Source: Clostridium liquoris
GTDB lineage: Bacteria; Bacillota; Clostridia; Clostridiales; Clostridiaceae
Direction: 5' to 3'
Assembly: GCF_002995785.1 (NCBI RefSeq)
Contig: NZ_PVXO01000066.1
Span: 1 to 64,000, forward strand
DNA length: 64,000 bases
Shown piece after piece: positions 37,615 through 47,899 of the stretch. Numbering within the stretch: position 1 is the stretch's first letter; every line of letters starts with the position of its first letter. The translations under genes and the position numbers were made by a program. The notes below the pieces were generated by a model, which was not told where the DNA came from, did not search any database, and saw only the letters and a program-made list of their open reading frames with translations.

Positions 37615-37791
37615 TTATTTGAATTTTCTCTTTCTTGCAGCTTCAGATTTTTTCTTTCTTTTTACGCTTGGTTTTTCATAGTGTTCTCTTTTTCTTACTT
37701 CAGAAAGAACACCAGCTCTAGCGCATTTTTTCTTAAATCTTCTTAATGCGTTTTCTAATGATTCATTTTCTCCAACTTTTATTTCTGACAT
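37615..37791 (-). CDS. rpsU: 30S ribosomal protein S21
   Basis: A 58-residue, very basic protein read directly from the minus strand: [19 protein letters not shown], then [22 protein letters not shown] and a K/R-rich tail. SD GGAGG sits upstream of ATG 37791. S21 sits on the 30S platform near the anti-SD. First gene of rpsU-yqeY. Confidence 0.97.
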   Translation of the reverse strand: MSEIKVGENESLENALRRFKKKCARAGVLSEVRKREHYEKPSVKRKKKSEAARKRKFK

Positions 37792-37867
37792 TGATCTCCC
37801 TCCCTCCGCTAGCTCAGTTTAACTAAATAAATTAAACAGGCAATGTGGGTTACATAGCACATAGTTT

Positions 37868-37897
37868 ATTATATAATACTTCAACAGATGCTGTCAA
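37868..37897 (-). promoter_or_regulatory. SigA promoter of rpsU
   Basis: Minus-strand consensus -35 TTGACA (37892-37897) and -10 TATAAT (37868-37873) with 18 bp between them. The 5' UTR would be about 70 nt. Confidence 0.8.
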
Positions 37898-37927
37898 CAA
37901 TTTCATTAATTGTTTACTTTATTTATT

Positions 37928-38272
37928 TTAACCTGGTGGCCATTGGAGAGATCTTCCACCTAAAAGATGAAAATGAACATGAGGAACTGTCTGTCCTCCA
38001 TCTTCCCCGCAATTTGTTACTATTCTATATCCACTCTTTTCTATACCAAGTTCCTTTACTATTTCTTTAGCTACCATAAATACATGGGAAATAATATGCT
38101 CATCCTCTTTTTCCAACTCATTTAAGCTGGATATATGTTTTTTAGGAATTATAAGCACATGCGCAGGTGCTTCTGGGTTTATATCCTTAAAGCTTAGCAC
38201 TAACTCATCTTCATATACCTTTTGGGAAGGTATTTCTCCATTTATTATTTTACAGAAAATACAGTTATCCAT
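37928..38272 (-). CDS. HIT family nucleotide-binding protein (HinT-like)
   Basis: A 114-residue histidine-triad hydrolase acting on nucleoside phosphoramidates or related dinucleotides. CIFCKI at 4-9 gives a CxxC zinc pair, and the catalytic triad reads HVHFHLLGG near 98-106. Length and layout are those of HinT. It ends the mtaB transcript group, 12 nt after mtaB. Confidence 0.95.
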   Translation of the reverse strand: MDNCIFCKIINGEIPSQKVYEDELVLSFKDINPEAPAHVLIIPKKHISSLNELEKEDEHIISHVFMVAKEIVKELGIEKSGYRIVTNCGEDGGQTVPHVHFHLLGGRSLQWPPG

Positions 38273-38284
38273 TGTCTCACCTCC

Positions 38285-39589
38285 TTAAAAAAATAATGTA
38301 CCTAGACTATGTTCTTCCTCTACATCGAGTATTTCTGTTTCTAAAATTTCTCCTTCTATATTGGTTTTTGAATTAGACATTACCTTTATGTAATTAGGAG
38401 TATATCCTTCATAAAATCCTTCTTTGCCTTTAACCTTTTCTTCATATAACACCTTTAGTCTTCTATGTATAAACTTATTCATAAATTCTTTTTCTAGTAT
38501 TTTGTTTAATTCAATAAGCTTATTGCTTCTCTCATCTTTAACATTTCCGTCTATCTGCTCTTTCATTTCTGCAGCCTTAGTTCCTTCTCTTGGACTATAT
38601 TTGAATATATGCATTTTAGAGAGCTTAATTTTCTCTAAAAATTTATATGTAGTATTAAATTCTTCTTCAGTTTCCCCAGGAAAACCTACTATTACATCCG
38701 TAGTTATAGATACATCCTTTATATTATTTCTTAAACTTTCTACTACATTATTATATTCATCTGTAGTATAATGTCTATTCATTCTTTTTAATGTTTCATT
38801 ACATCCACTTTGTAATGATATATGAAAGTGTGGACATATTTTTTTTAATTTAGATATTCTAATTATAACATCCTCTGTAAAAAACTTTGGGCTAACAGAT
38901 CCTATTCTCACTCTCTCAATACCATCTATTTTATCAACTTTCTCCAATACCCTCATTAGATTCCAATTACCTTCTAAATCAACGCCATAGGATGAAATAA
39001 GTATCCCTGATAAAATAATTTCCTTAAAACCATGAGAAGCTAATCTATTAACCTCCTCTATTATCTTTTCTGGTGTTTTTGAGCAAACAGCTCCTCTGGC
39101 AAAAGGAATTGCACAATAGGAGCAAAAGCTATTACATCCATCCTGTATTTTTAAGAAAGCTCTAGTTTTATCTTGATATTCCTGAATATTTAATTCCTCA
39201 AACACATTATTTCTTAATACATCTTTTACACTAACTATTTGCTTTTTTCCCTTTATACATTCTTCTACTAATTGGACTATTTCTCCTTTATTTCTCGTGC
39301 CAATTACTACATCAACTCCAGGAATCTTTGCCACCTTTTTCGGAGCTATTTGAGAATAACAGCCTGCTACAGCTATTACGGCCTGCTGATTGGTTCTTCT
39401 AGCTCTGCCTATCATCTGTCTTGACTTTTTATCTCCCATATTAGTAACTGTACATGTATTTATAACATACACATCTGCATATTCATCAAAATGAACTACC
39501 TCATATCCCTGTTTAATAAACTTTTCTGTCATAGCCTCAGTTTCATACTGATTTACTCTACACCCAAGAGTTGTAAAAGCAACTTTCAT
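38285..39589 (-). CDS. mtaB: tRNA t6A37 methylthiotransferase MtaB
   Basis: A radical-SAM enzyme that adds the 2-methylthio group to t6A37 (ms2t6A). The 434-residue protein has the UPF0004 domain (TLGCRVNQYETE at 7-18, the first cluster cysteines), the radical-SAM motif CNSFCSYC near 147-154, and a C-terminal TRAM domain. The GCRVNQYE signature separates MtaB from MiaB. Its first base overlaps the rsmE stop. Confidence 0.95.
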   Translation of the reverse strand: MKVAFTTLGCRVNQYETEAMTEKFIKQGYEVVHFDEYADVYVINTCTVTNMGDKKSRQMIGRARRTNQQAVIAVAGCYSQIAPKKVAKIPGVDVVIGTRNKGEIVQLVEECIKGKKQIVSVKDVLRNNVFEELNIQEYQDKTRAFLKIQDGCNSFCSYCAIPFARGAVCSKTPEKIIEEVNRLASHGFKEIILSGILISSYGVDLEGNWNLMRVLEKVDKIDGIERVRIGSVSPKFFTEDVIIRISKLKKICPHFHISLQSGCNETLKRMNRHYTTDEYNNVVESLRNNIKDVSITTDVIVGFPGETEEEFNTTYKFLEKIKLSKMHIFKYSPREGTKAAEMKEQIDGNVKDERSNKLIELNKILEKEFMNKFIHRRLKVLYEEKVKGKEGFYEGYTPNYIKVMSNSKTNIEGEILETEILDVEEEHSLGTLFF

Positions 39590-40341
39590 TAAATGTTTCC
39601 TCCTAAATCTCCTAATTCATACATAACTAAAGAAGTACTTACAAATCCTGCAGTTTCTGTTCTTAAGATTCTTGGCCCTAAGGTTACTATAAAGGCCCCA
39701 ATATTCTTTAATATATCTATTTCTTCTTCTTCAAAACCACCTTCTGGTCCTATTATAATTCCTACTTTTTTTATCTTAGCTTTATCTATATTATTTATCA
39801 TATTTTTAATTCCAAAACCATTTTCATTTTCATAAGGTACTATGATTAAATCCATTTTCTTTAATTCTTCTAAAAGTTCTTTAAATTCTATAGGAGTATT
39901 TATCTTTGGTATTATAGTTCTCTTAGATTGTTTAGAAGCCTCTAAGGCTATCCTTGCCCATCTATCTATTTTTTTAAATTCTCCTAATTCATTTTTCACT
40001 ACCACTCTACGGGTTATTACAGGAGTGATCTCTCTAACGCCTAATTCGCAGTTTTTTTGTACTATTAAATCCATTTTAGAGGATTTAGGTAAGCCTTGAA
40101 AAAGATAAATTTCTATAGCACTTTCATTATTTATCTGTAATTTTTCTTTTAGTTTAACCTTTACCTGTGTTTTATCTATAGATTGAATTTCTCCTAAATA
40201 TTCCTGACCTTCACAATTATTTATGCTAATATCAGTTCCCTCTGCAAGTCTCAAAACCTTGTATATATGCTTTACATCATCACCTTGGATTATAGCTTCA
40301 TCTCCAAAGATATTATCCTGTGAAACAAAAAACTTATGCAC
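39589..40341 (-). CDS. rsmE: 16S rRNA (uracil(1498)-N3)-methyltransferase
   Basis: A SPOUT-class methyltransferase, 250 residues. It has an N-terminal PUA-like domain (about 1-70) and a knotted SAM domain with QKNCELGVREITPV near 105, IGPEGGFEEEEID near 195 and LGPRILRTETA near 222. Start GTG 40341 with AGGAG 9 nt upstream. Follows prmA in the conserved dnaJ-prmA-rsmE-mtaB order. Confidence 0.95.
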   Translation of the reverse strand: MHKFFVSQDNIFGDEAIIQGDDVKHIYKVLRLAEGTDISINNCEGQEYLGEIQSIDKTQVKVKLKEKLQINNESAIEIYLFQGLPKSSKMDLIVQKNCELGVREITPVITRRVVVKNELGEFKKIDRWARIALEASKQSKRTIIPKINTPIEFKELLEELKKMDLIIVPYENENGFGIKNMINNIDKAKIKKVGIIIGPEGGFEEEEIDILKNIGAFIVTLGPRILRTETAGFVSTSLVMYELGDLGGNI

Positions 40342-40354
40342 CCCTGCACACTCC

Positions 40355-41299
40355 TTAATTTAATTTTGAAACAATACAAACCCATTCACCATCTGTATCT
40401 ACTTCTACTATCTGGAAACCACACTGTTCTAATTTTTTAATCACATCATCTTTTCTATCCTTAATTATTCCTGAGGATATGAAATATCCTTCCTTTTCTA
40501 TGAAGTTCTTAACATCTTCTGCTAATAATATTATTGTATCTGCAATAATATTAGCTACTACAATATTTGCCCTGCCTACTACTACTTCCATTAAGTTACC
40601 ATGTAATATTTCTATATTATTAAGATTATTAAGCTCTATATTTTCCTTTGCAGAAGTAACAGCCACTGGATCTAAATCTACTCCTATAACTTTTTTTGCT
40701 TTAAGTTTTGCTGCAGCAATAGCCAAGATTCCTGATCCAGTACCTATATCAAATACAGTAGAATCAGGAGTAACATATTTTTCTAAAGCCTGAACACACA
40801 TTCTTGTAGTTTCATGTGTTCCTGTCCCAAATGCCATTCCTGGGTCTAAATTTATTACTATTTCTTCTTCGCCTTTCTCATAAGGCTCCCATATAGGTCT
40901 CACCACAATCTTCTCACCAATTTTAGTGGGTTTGTAATACTTCTTCCAATTATTTTCCCAATCCTGTTCATTTACTTTAGCAACAGTAACTAATCCTTTT
41001 CCTTTATCTAATCCAAACTTATCTAAATTCTCTACACTTTCTTTTATGTATTTAAAATACTCTTCAAATTTATCGTCTTCTTTAAAATATCCTTTAAGGA
41101 CAGCCCCTTCTTTAACTTGTAATAATGTTTCATCAAAATAATCCCAATCTCCTGGATGTTTCTTTTTAAATTCTATATCCTCGGGGTCTTCAATGGATAC
41201 ACCCTTTACTCCTACATTATATAAAATAGCTGATACAGCTTCTACAGCTTCGCTACTGGTAACTATAGTAACCTCTAGCCAATCCTTTTCATTATTCAT
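40355..41299 (-). CDS. prmA: Ribosomal protein L11 methyltransferase
   Basis: PrmA trimethylates lysines of ribosomal protein L11. The 314-residue enzyme has an N-terminal substrate domain and a Rossmann SAM domain with [17 protein letters not shown] near 190-206, GVDLDPVAV near 215 and NIIADTI near 255. The [13 protein letters not shown] block near 160 is diagnostic. SD GGAGG precedes ATG 41299. Confidence 0.96.
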   Translation of the reverse strand: MNNEKDWLEVTIVTSSEAVEAVSAILYNVGVKGVSIEDPEDIEFKKKHPGDWDYFDETLLQVKEGAVLKGYFKEDDKFEEYFKYIKESVENLDKFGLDKGKGLVTVAKVNEQDWENNWKKYYKPTKIGEKIVVRPIWEPYEKGEEEIVINLDPGMAFGTGTHETTRMCVQALEKYVTPDSTVFDIGTGSGILAIAAAKLKAKKVIGVDLDPVAVTSAKENIELNNLNNIEILHGNLMEVVVGRANIVVANIIADTIILLAEDVKNFIEKEGYFISSGIIKDRKDDVIKKLEQCGFQIVEVDTDGEWVCIVSKLN

Positions 41300-41388
41300 A
41301 AATATACCTCCAAGTCTAAAGTAATGAATTTTTAACTATTTTCTATTCAATTATACATTATACCCCATAAACTTTGAAACAATCAAAC

Positions 41389-41428
41389 AAAAAGAATTTG
41401 TTTCCTAATAGGAAACAAATTCTTTTTT
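41389..41428 (-). terminator. Intrinsic terminator after dnaJ
   Basis: AAAGAATTTGTTTCC and GGAAACAAATTCTTT form a long perfect stem around TAATA, flanked by A and T tracts. It ends the hrcA-grpE-dnaK-dnaJ heat-shock region on the minus strand. Confidence 0.9.
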
Positions 41429-42560
41429 ACTTAAAATTTTTCTTTATCTTTTTAAAAAAGCCTTCTTTTTCTGATTCTTCAATTTCTCCACTAACTTCCA
41501 TATAAGCAAACAAAGCTTCCTTTTCCTTTTGGTTTAAAGACTTAGGAATATCTACCACTACATTAACATACTGATCTCCTCTTCCTCTTCCATTCACTTG
41601 GGGAACACCTTTACCCCTTAGCCTAAATATAGTTCCTGGTTGAGTTCCTGGTGGAACATCATATTTTACTTCTCCATCAATAGTTCTAACTTTAAGTTCA
41701 GTACCTAATGCAGCTTTTGCAAAACTTATATGAGAATCCATATAAATGTCATATCCTTTTCTTCTAAAGAAATTATGTGGAGCCACTCTTATATTAACAT
41801 ATAAATCCCCAGCAGGGCCTCCATTGGTTCCTGCTTCACCCTGGCCTCTTACAGGAATTGCATTTCCGTTATCCACTCCTGCTGGAATATTTACTTTTAT
41901 CTTCTTTTGCTTTCTTACATGCCCTTTTCCTTTACAGTCTGGGCAATGTTCTGAGATAACTGTTCCTTTTCCGCCACAAGCATCACAGGTATTTACACTG
42001 ACAAAGCTTCCCAATGCAGTATTCCTCTTCACCTTAATCTGTCCTGTACCACCGCATTTAGTACAGGTCCTTGGATGGCTTCCTGCCTTAGCTCCTGTTC
42101 CTCCACAGCTTTCACAAGTTTCACTTTTGGTCAAGCTTATTTCCTTTTCTGCACCAAAAACAGCTTCTTCAAAAGTTAAATTAATTGTGTATTCAACATC
42201 TGCTCCTCTTTGAGGACCATTTCTTCTTCTTCCTCCTCCACTAAAGCCTCCGCCAAAGAAGCTATCAAATATATCTCCAAATCCACCAAAATCTGAAAAA
42301 TCGAATCCGTTAAAGCCTCCCTCGGATCCTGAGCCATTAAAATCTGTAGTACCAAATTGATCATATTGAGCTCTTTTTTGTGGATCCGAAAGTACTTGGT
42401 ATGCTTCATTTAGTTCTTTAAATTTTTCTTCCGCTTCCTTGTTTCCAGGATTTCTATCTGGATGGTATTTTAATGCAGACTTTCTAAATGCCTTTTTTAT
42501 TTCTTCATCACTTGCACCTTTTTCTATGCCAAGAATTTCATAGTAATCCTTTTTTGCCAT
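41427..42560 (-). CDS. dnaJ: Chaperone protein DnaJ
   Basis: The type I J-protein co-chaperone of DnaK. It shows the J domain with HPD ([14 protein letters not shown] near 33), a G/F-rich linker (about 73-115), four CxxCxGxG zinc repeats (about 145-215) and the C-terminal peptide-binding domains. I chose ATG 42560 ([11 protein letters not shown], 377 residues) from family N termini; upstream GTGs at 42578 add six residues. Same direction as dnaK, separated by about 215 bp that contains a terminator, so dnaJ may have its own promoter. Confidence 0.96.
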   Translation of the reverse strand: MAKKDYYEILGIEKGASDEEIKKAFRKSALKYHPDRNPGNKEAEEKFKELNEAYQVLSDPQKRAQYDQFGTTDFNGSGSEGGFNGFDFSDFGGFGDIFDSFFGGGFSGGGRRRNGPQRGADVEYTINLTFEEAVFGAEKEISLTKSETCESCGGTGAKAGSHPRTCTKCGGTGQIKVKRNTALGSFVSVNTCDACGGKGTVISEHCPDCKGKGHVRKQKKIKVNIPAGVDNGNAIPVRGQGEAGTNGGPAGDLYVNIRVAPHNFFRRKGYDIYMDSHISFAKAALGTELKVRTIDGEVKYDVPPGTQPGTIFRLRGKGVPQVNGRGRGDQYVNVVVDIPKSLNQKEKEALFAYMEVSGEIEESEKEGFFKKIKKNFK

Positions 42561-42599
42561 CCTTTCACCATTCACCACCTAATACTTTAAATTAAAATT

Positions 42600-42687
42600 T
42601 ATAAATAATAAATTAGGCGAGAATTTTTTACTGTGTAAAAAATTCCTTCAATATTTATTCTTTATTATTTATTATTTATTAGCTTAA
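42600..42687. repeat. AT-rich intergenic sequence, possible divergent relative of the 68-bp repeat
   Basis: On the minus strand this stretch starts with AAAGAATAAATATTGA and ends near AAATTTTAATTTAAA, like the ends of the repeat at 8683 and 49831, but the centre differs. I regard the kinship as possible only. It also contains TTTTTTAC..GTAAAAAA inverted sequence. Confidence 0.35.
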
Positions 42688-42720
42688 AATTAAGGGAAGA
42701 GGTTTCCTCATCCCTTAATT
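42688..42720 (-). terminator. Terminator hairpin between dnaK and dnaJ
   Basis: AATTAAGGGA-A-GAGG pairs with CCTC-A-TCCCTTAATT around TTT, one A-A mismatch. On the minus strand a TTTTAAG tract follows. It would reduce dnaJ transcription relative to dnaK. Confidence 0.82.
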
Positions 42721-42775
42721 CTACACTACTATTATATGATACTTTAAAGAAGTTTGTTTAACAAATAATTATTAA

Positions 42776-44650
42776 TTATTTGTCATCTTCTACTTTATAA
42801 TCAGCATCTACTACATTATCATCCTTTGGACCATTATCATCTTTTGAACCATTGTTTGCGCTTTGGTTTGCTCCTCCCATGTTATTTGGGTCAGGGCCTG
42901 CACCCTGAGCTCCTCCAGCTTGCTGGTACACTTTTGATGAAATTGCATAGAAAGCTTGAGTTAAGTCTTCAGTAGCTTTCTTTATAGCCTCAGTATCTGT
43001 TCCTTCTTTAACAGCATTTAAAGCCTTTAACTTTTCTTCTACAGTTGCCTTATCTTCTGCTGATACTTTATCTCCTAATTCTTTTAATGTCTTCTCAGTC
43101 TGGTACGATATCTGATCAGCATTATTCTTAACTTCTATAGATTCCTTTCTCTTCTTATCTGCTTCTTCAAATTTCTTAGCATCATTTACTGCCTTTTCAA
43201 TTTCATCATCATTTAAGTTAGTTGAAGCAGTAATAGTAATATTAGCTTCTTTACCTGTTCCTTTATCCTTTGCTGAAACATTAACTATGCCATTGGCATC
43301 TATATCGAAAGTTACTTCTATCTGTGGAATTCCTCTCTGAGCTGGAGCTATTCCTGATAAAGTAAATGTTCCTAAAGTCTTGTTATCCGCAGCCATTTGT
43401 CTTTCACCTTGAACTACGTGAATTTCAACAGAAGTCTGACCATCTGCAGCTGTAGAGAAAACCTGACTCTTTCTTGTTGGTATTGTTGTATTTCTTTCTA
43501 TTAATGGAGTAGAAACTCCTCCTAGGGTTTCAATACCAAGAGTTAATGGTGTAACATCAAGAAGTAATACGTCCTTAACATCTCCTGTTAAAACTCCTGC
43601 TTGAATTGCAGCACCTACTGCAACACATTCATCTGGGTTAACTCCTTTTGAAGGTTCTTTTCCTGTAAAGTTCTTAACAGCTTCTTGAACTGCTGGAATT
43701 CTTGTAGAACCACCTACTAATAAAATCTTATCTATTTCATTAATTGAAAGTCCAGCATCTTTAAGAGCTTTTTTCATTGGCTCTATAGTAGCTTCTACTA
43801 AATCATGAGTCAATTCATTGAATTTAGCTCTTGTTAAGTTCATATCTATGTGCTTTGGACCTGTAGCATCAGCTGTAATAAATGGTAAATTTATATTTGT
43901 CTGAGTTGATGATGATAATTCAATTTTAGCTTTTTCAGCAGCTTCTTTTAATCTTTGAAGAGCCATCTTATCATTTCTTAAATCAATACCATTTTCAGCT
44001 TTAAATGTATCAGCTATATAATCCATTACTTTCTGGTCAAAATCATCTCCACCTAGTTTTGTATTACCATTAGTGGACTTAACTTCGAATACTCCATCTC
44101 CAAGTTCAAGTATAGATACATCGAAAGTACCTCCACCTAAATCATATACAAATATCTTTTGATTACTATCCATTTTATCCATGCCATAAGCAAGTGATGC
44201 TGCTGTTGGCTCGTTTATTATTCTTAAAACTTCAAGTCCAGCTATTTTGCCAGCATCTTTAGTTGCTTGTCTCTGGCTATCATTAAAGTAAGCAGGTACT
44301 GTTATTACCGCTTGAGTTACTGTCTCTCCAAGATAAGCTTCAGCATCAGCTTTTAATTTTTGAAGTACCATAGCTGAAATTTCCTGTGGTGTATATTCTT
44401 TTCCATCTATATTTACTCTATGATTTGTTCCCATTTGTCTCTTTATTGAAATTATTGTCTTATCTGGGTTTGTAATTGCCTGTCTTTTAGCAACTTGCCC
44501 TACAAGTCTTTCACCATTAGCCTGAAATGATACAACTGATGGTGTTGTTCTTGCTCCCTCTGAGTTTGTAATAACTACTGCTTCTCCACCTTCCATAACT
44601 GCTACGCATGAATTTGTAGTACCTAGATCGATACCTATTACTTTTGACAT
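42776..44650 (-). CDS. dnaK: Molecular chaperone DnaK (Hsp70)
   Basis: The ATP-dependent Hsp70. The 624-residue protein has the ATPase signatures [16 protein letters not shown] (4-19), [14 protein letters not shown] near 170 and [13 protein letters not shown] near 308, a substrate-binding domain, a helical lid and a disordered acidic C-terminal tail. ATG 44650 follows AAGGAGG; the longer frame from 44692 is upstream leader. Part of hrcA-grpE-dnaK under CIRCE control. Confidence 0.98.
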   Translation of the reverse strand: MSKVIGIDLGTTNSCVAVMEGGEAVVITNSEGARTTPSVVSFQANGERLVGQVAKRQAITNPDKTIISIKRQMGTNHRVNIDGKEYTPQEISAMVLQKLKADAEAYLGETVTQAVITVPAYFNDSQRQATKDAGKIAGLEVLRIINEPTAASLAYGMDKMDSNQKIFVYDLGGGTFDVSILELGDGVFEVKSTNGNTKLGGDDFDQKVMDYIADTFKAENGIDLRNDKMALQRLKEAAEKAKIELSSSTQTNINLPFITADATGPKHIDMNLTRAKFNELTHDLVEATIEPMKKALKDAGLSINEIDKILLVGGSTRIPAVQEAVKNFTGKEPSKGVNPDECVAVGAAIQAGVLTGDVKDVLLLDVTPLTLGIETLGGVSTPLIERNTTIPTRKSQVFSTAADGQTSVEIHVVQGERQMAADNKTLGTFTLSGIAPAQRGIPQIEVTFDIDANGIVNVSAKDKGTGKEANITITASTNLNDDEIEKAVNDAKKFEEADKKRKESIEVKNNADQISYQTEKTLKELGDKVSAEDKATVEEKLKALNAVKEGTDTEAIKKATEDLTQAFYAISSKVYQQAGGAQGAGPDPNNMGGANQSANNGSKDDNGPKDDNVVDADYKVEDDK

Positions 44651-44724
44651 ATAAACTACCTCCTTATAATTACCTTTACTATAATGTTTCAATATATATT
44701 AAATAGATTTTTTCTATTTAAAGA

Positions 44725-45360
44725 CTAATTAGCAACTTTAACCATGCTATGTCTCAAAACTCTTTCTCCTCTTTTGTACCCCTTTTGAAATACTTCAACC
44801 ACTACATTTTTTTCATAATTTTCATCATCTACATGCATAACTGCATTATGGAAGTTAGGGTCAAATCCACCTTCTATTGAAATTTCTTCAACTCCTAATT
44901 TTTCTAAAGAATCATTAAACTGCTTAACTGTCATATCTACACCCTTTTTCAAGTCCTCAATATTTCCTTCAGCAGCTAATGCTCTTTCTAAGTTATCATG
45001 TACAGGAAGCATAAGCTTTAAAACATCTTCACAGGCATCTGTGTAGATTCCCTCCTTTTCTTTAGCTGTTCTTTTTCTATAATTATCATATTCAGCTACG
45101 GTTCTTGCAAGCCTATCTTTTAAAGTATCCAATTCATTATTTAGTCTTTTATTTTCGTCTTTTAATTTTTTCATAGCATTTATGTCATTGTCCTCACTAT
45201 TGATTTTTTCAGATTCTTCATCTTCATTTTTTTCTGTCTGTTTATTTTTTTCTGCCTGGTCTAAAGTTTCATCTTGCATATCTTCCGCATTAGCTTTTTC
45301 CTCTGAAAGTTTTTCATCTTTCAAATTTTCTTCTGAGCAATCATTTTTATCTTTTCCCAT
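44725..45360 (-). CDS. grpE: Nucleotide exchange factor GrpE
   Basis: GrpE releases ADP from DnaK. The 211-residue protein has a charged E/K-rich disordered N terminus (about 1-65), a long dimerising coiled coil, LARTVAEYDNYRKRTAKE near 80, and the beta-rich C-terminal head (VVEVFQKGY and VLRHSMVKV). ATG 45360 has GGAGG 9 nt upstream; the frame continues to 45393 without an SD. Between hrcA and dnaK. Confidence 0.96.
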   Translation of the reverse strand: MGKDKNDCSEENLKDEKLSEEKANAEDMQDETLDQAEKNKQTEKNEDEESEKINSEDNDINAMKKLKDENKRLNNELDTLKDRLARTVAEYDNYRKRTAKEKEGIYTDACEDVLKLMLPVHDNLERALAAEGNIEDLKKGVDMTVKQFNDSLEKLGVEEISIEGGFDPNFHNAVMHVDDENYEKNVVVEVFQKGYKRGERVLRHSMVKVAN

Positions 45361-45427
45361 TACTTTATGCCTCCATTCTTCTTTACATACCAATTCCTAG
45401 CCACCATATTCATCAATCATATTACAA

Positions 45428-46459
45428 TCAATCATTATATTCATTATTTAAAATATTATTTACCTCATTTACTATTTCCTCTAATATAGATATAACTTTA
45501 GAATATGGCATTCTTGTTGGTCCAATAACCCCTATAGTCCCAAGAGGTTTATCCTTTAAACTGTATACTGCTGATATTACAGTACAGTCTTTGGCATCTT
45601 CTATAAAATTTTCTTCTCCAATTTTTATAGTTATACTATCACTACTATTTATTAAATTTTTAATCTTATCTTTATTATCAATTAAAGACAAGAAATTTTT
45701 AGCCTTTTCAATGTCATTGTATTCTGGATAATTAAATATATTGGTAGTACCTTCTAAATAAATATCAGAAGTATCTATGCTATTTAAACTCTCATAAAGA
45801 GCTGGTATTATGGCATTAAATATATCTTCATATCCCCTAAAATCATTTCTTAAATTGTTTATAACTTCTAAATTTATCTCTTCCACAGTTAAATTATTAA
45901 GCCTTGCATTTAAAATATTGCTTAATTTAGCTAAAACATCAGTGCTTACGCTTTGCTTTAATCTTATTACATTATTTCTTATAATACTGGTATCTGTTAT
46001 TATTACAGATAAAATATTATTGCTATCAATATTCATAAGCTGTACAGCCTTAATACAACTTTTCTTACTTGAAGGTGATTTAACTATAGAAGTAAGTCCT
46101 GTCAACTCTGCAAGAAGTGTAGTAGCTTGCTTTATTACCTTATCCGCTTCATATAAAGCAGAATTTAATATATGGGTTTTTATTATGTGTTCCTCCAATG
46201 GTGATAGTTTATGCAATTGCATAAAATTGTCTACATAAAGTCTGTATCCTTTATCAGATGGTTTTCTCCCAGAAGAACTGTGTAATTGTTCAAGATATCC
46301 CATATCCTCTAAATCTGACATTTCATTTCTAATTGTCGCAGAACTTATACCTAAATCATACTTTTTTGCTATGGTCCTGGAACCTACAGGCTCAGCTGTA
46401 TTAATATAATCCTGTATTATAGCCTGAAGTATTCTTATTTTCCTTTTATCCATTTCCAC
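45428..46459 (-). CDS. hrcA: Heat-inducible transcription repressor HrcA
   Basis: HrcA binds CIRCE and represses class I heat-shock genes; GroEL keeps it active. The 343-residue protein begins with a winged helix (RKIRILQAIIQDYINTAEPVGSRTIAKK and ISSATIRNEMSDLEDMGYL) followed by the GAF-like dimerisation domain. GTG 46459 has GAGGTG 5 nt upstream; ATG 46453 is also possible. A perfect CIRCE lies 16 nt before it. Confidence 0.96.
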   Translation of the reverse strand: MEMDKRKIRILQAIIQDYINTAEPVGSRTIAKKYDLGISSATIRNEMSDLEDMGYLEQLHSSSGRKPSDKGYRLYVDNFMQLHKLSPLEEHIIKTHILNSALYEADKVIKQATTLLAELTGLTSIVKSPSSKKSCIKAVQLMNIDSNNILSVIITDTSIIRNNVIRLKQSVSTDVLAKLSNILNARLNNLTVEEINLEVINNLRNDFRGYEDIFNAIIPALYESLNSIDTSDIYLEGTTNIFNYPEYNDIEKAKNFLSLIDNKDKIKNLINSSDSITIKIGEENFIEDAKDCTVISAVYSLKDKPLGTIGVIGPTRMPYSKVISILEEIVNEVNNILNNEYND

Positions 46460-46475
46460 ATAATCACCTCATTTA

Positions 46476-46502
46476 TTAGCACTCACTCTTGTTGAGTGCT
46501 AA
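46476..46502 (-). promoter_or_regulatory. CIRCE operator of the hrcA-grpE-dnaK operon
   Basis: TTAGCACTC-N9-GAGTGCTAA, a perfect match to the CIRCE consensus, between the hrcA promoter and its start codon. HrcA bound here would repress its own operon. Confidence 0.97.
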
Positions 46503-46515
46503 CTGCTATGATTAA

Positions 46516-46544
46516 AAAATATCATTCTATTTTATATTTGTCAA
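46516..46544 (-). promoter_or_regulatory. SigA promoter of hrcA
   Basis: Minus-strand -35 TTGACA (46539-46544), 17-bp spacer, -10 TATTTT (46516-46521). The start would fall just before CIRCE, placing the operator in the transcribed leader. Confidence 0.75.
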
Positions 46545-46653
46545 ACTTATTTTAATATTAATATGATTATATTTTGCTATTTACATTCATTTTATTGCGT
46601 ATTTTTAATAATTTCTTATTAATACTCCATATATCTATGAATATCTATTTAGG

Positions 46654-47796
46654 CTATTCTAAGATAAAATCGCACATTATACTATTAGAAATATCTATGC
46701 CCCTTGGAGATAGTGATATATTGCCTTCATCCATTATTAAAAGATTATTTTTTAAATATTTATTTATTGTTTCTCCATACACATCTATTATACTTCTGTT
46801 AAATTTAGTTTGGAATTCATCAATATTTATTCCCTTTGTTTTTCTTAGTCCCATAAACATAAACTCTTCCATATCATCATTTAAAGAATTTTTATGCAAA
46901 TCCAGTCTTATATCCTCATTATTATTTATATCATAAATATATTTTTCAATATCTTCTGTATGCCTATACCTAACTTCATCAATATATGAATGAGCTGCAG
47001 CTCCACAACCAATATATTCTTTTAACTCCCAGTATATAAGATTATGTTTACATTCTTTATCTTTCTTCGAGAAATTGGATATCTCGTATTGATTATAACC
47101 CTTATCCTTTAAAAACTTAATGCAATATGAATACATATCTCTTTCAACTTCTTCAGAAGGAATATTTAACATTCCCTTTTCATATAATCTATGAAAAGCT
47201 GTTCCATCTTCTATTATTAGGCTATAGCAGGATATATGTTCTGGATTTAATTCCACAACTCTATCTAATGTTTCCTTCCAATCCTTCATAGATTGATCAG
47301 GAAGGCCAAACATTATGTCTATATTTATATTATTAAAACCTGCCTCCCTAGCTCCATTATACACTTCTATAAAGTCTTCTACCTGATGTATTCTACCTAG
47401 TTTTTTAAGTAATTTATTTTGCCAGGCCTGTAGTCCTATGCTTAGTCTATTTACACCCATACGTTTTAAGAATTTTAACTTTTCTTTATCCACAGTGCCT
47501 GGATTCATTTCCACAGAAAACTCAATATTCTCATCTTTATTTAAGCTATCAATGGAATCCTTTAATATTCTCCAACATTCTAAATTCAAATAAGTAGGTG
47601 TTCCACCACCTATGAATATAGTTCCTATTTTCCTATTTGGCAAACTATTTATCTCTTTTCCTAAAGCCTTTATATAATCCAACATAAAATTTTCTTTCCC
47701 GCAAAAGGATGGGAAGTCACAATATAGACATTTTTGTTTGCAAAAGGGTATGTGAATATATAAACCAACTTCTTTATTTGTATTTTCGCTATACAT
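46654..47796 (-). CDS. hemW: Radical SAM heme chaperone HemW
   Basis: A 380-residue HemN-like protein. The radical-SAM cysteines read CKQKCLYC (about 18-25) with the following Phe (CDF), which marks HemW; true HemN coproporphyrinogen oxidase has an additional cysteine there. GGGTPTYL near 65 and the C-terminal HemN_C domain complete it. SD GGGGTG precedes ATG 47796. It lies between lepA and hrcA, its normal place. Heme trafficking is the family role; no heme synthesis genes are near. Confidence 0.93.
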   Translation of the reverse strand: MYSENTNKEVGLYIHIPFCKQKCLYCDFPSFCGKENFMLDYIKALGKEINSLPNRKIGTIFIGGGTPTYLNLECWRILKDSIDSLNKDENIEFSVEMNPGTVDKEKLKFLKRMGVNRLSIGLQAWQNKLLKKLGRIHQVEDFIEVYNGAREAGFNNINIDIMFGLPDQSMKDWKETLDRVVELNPEHISCYSLIIEDGTAFHRLYEKGMLNIPSEEVERDMYSYCIKFLKDKGYNQYEISNFSKKDKECKHNLIYWELKEYIGCGAAAHSYIDEVRYRHTEDIEKYIYDINNNEDIRLDLHKNSLNDDMEEFMFMGLRKTKGINIDEFQTKFNRSIIDVYGETINKYLKNNLLIMDEGNISLSPRGIDISNSIMCDFILE

Positions 47797-47851
47797 GAAT
47801 TCACCCCATTTTAAAAAATTGTGAACAATTTTTTAGTTGACAATTGTCCAC

Positions 47852-47887
47852 TAAAAAAAGTAGAGTAAGAGGTCCCCCCTTTACTCT
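47852..47887 (-). terminator. Intrinsic terminator after lepA
   Basis: AGAGTAAGAGG pairs with the CCCTTTACTCT side around a C-rich loop; on the minus strand it is followed by ACTTTTTTT. It separates lepA from hemW. Confidence 0.78.
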
Positions 47888-47899
47888 TAACTTTTCATA

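Noticed and set aside
41746-42213. Long antisense frame over dnaJ
   Set aside because: Mirror of the cysteine/glycine-rich DnaJ zinc repeats; no SD or family match.
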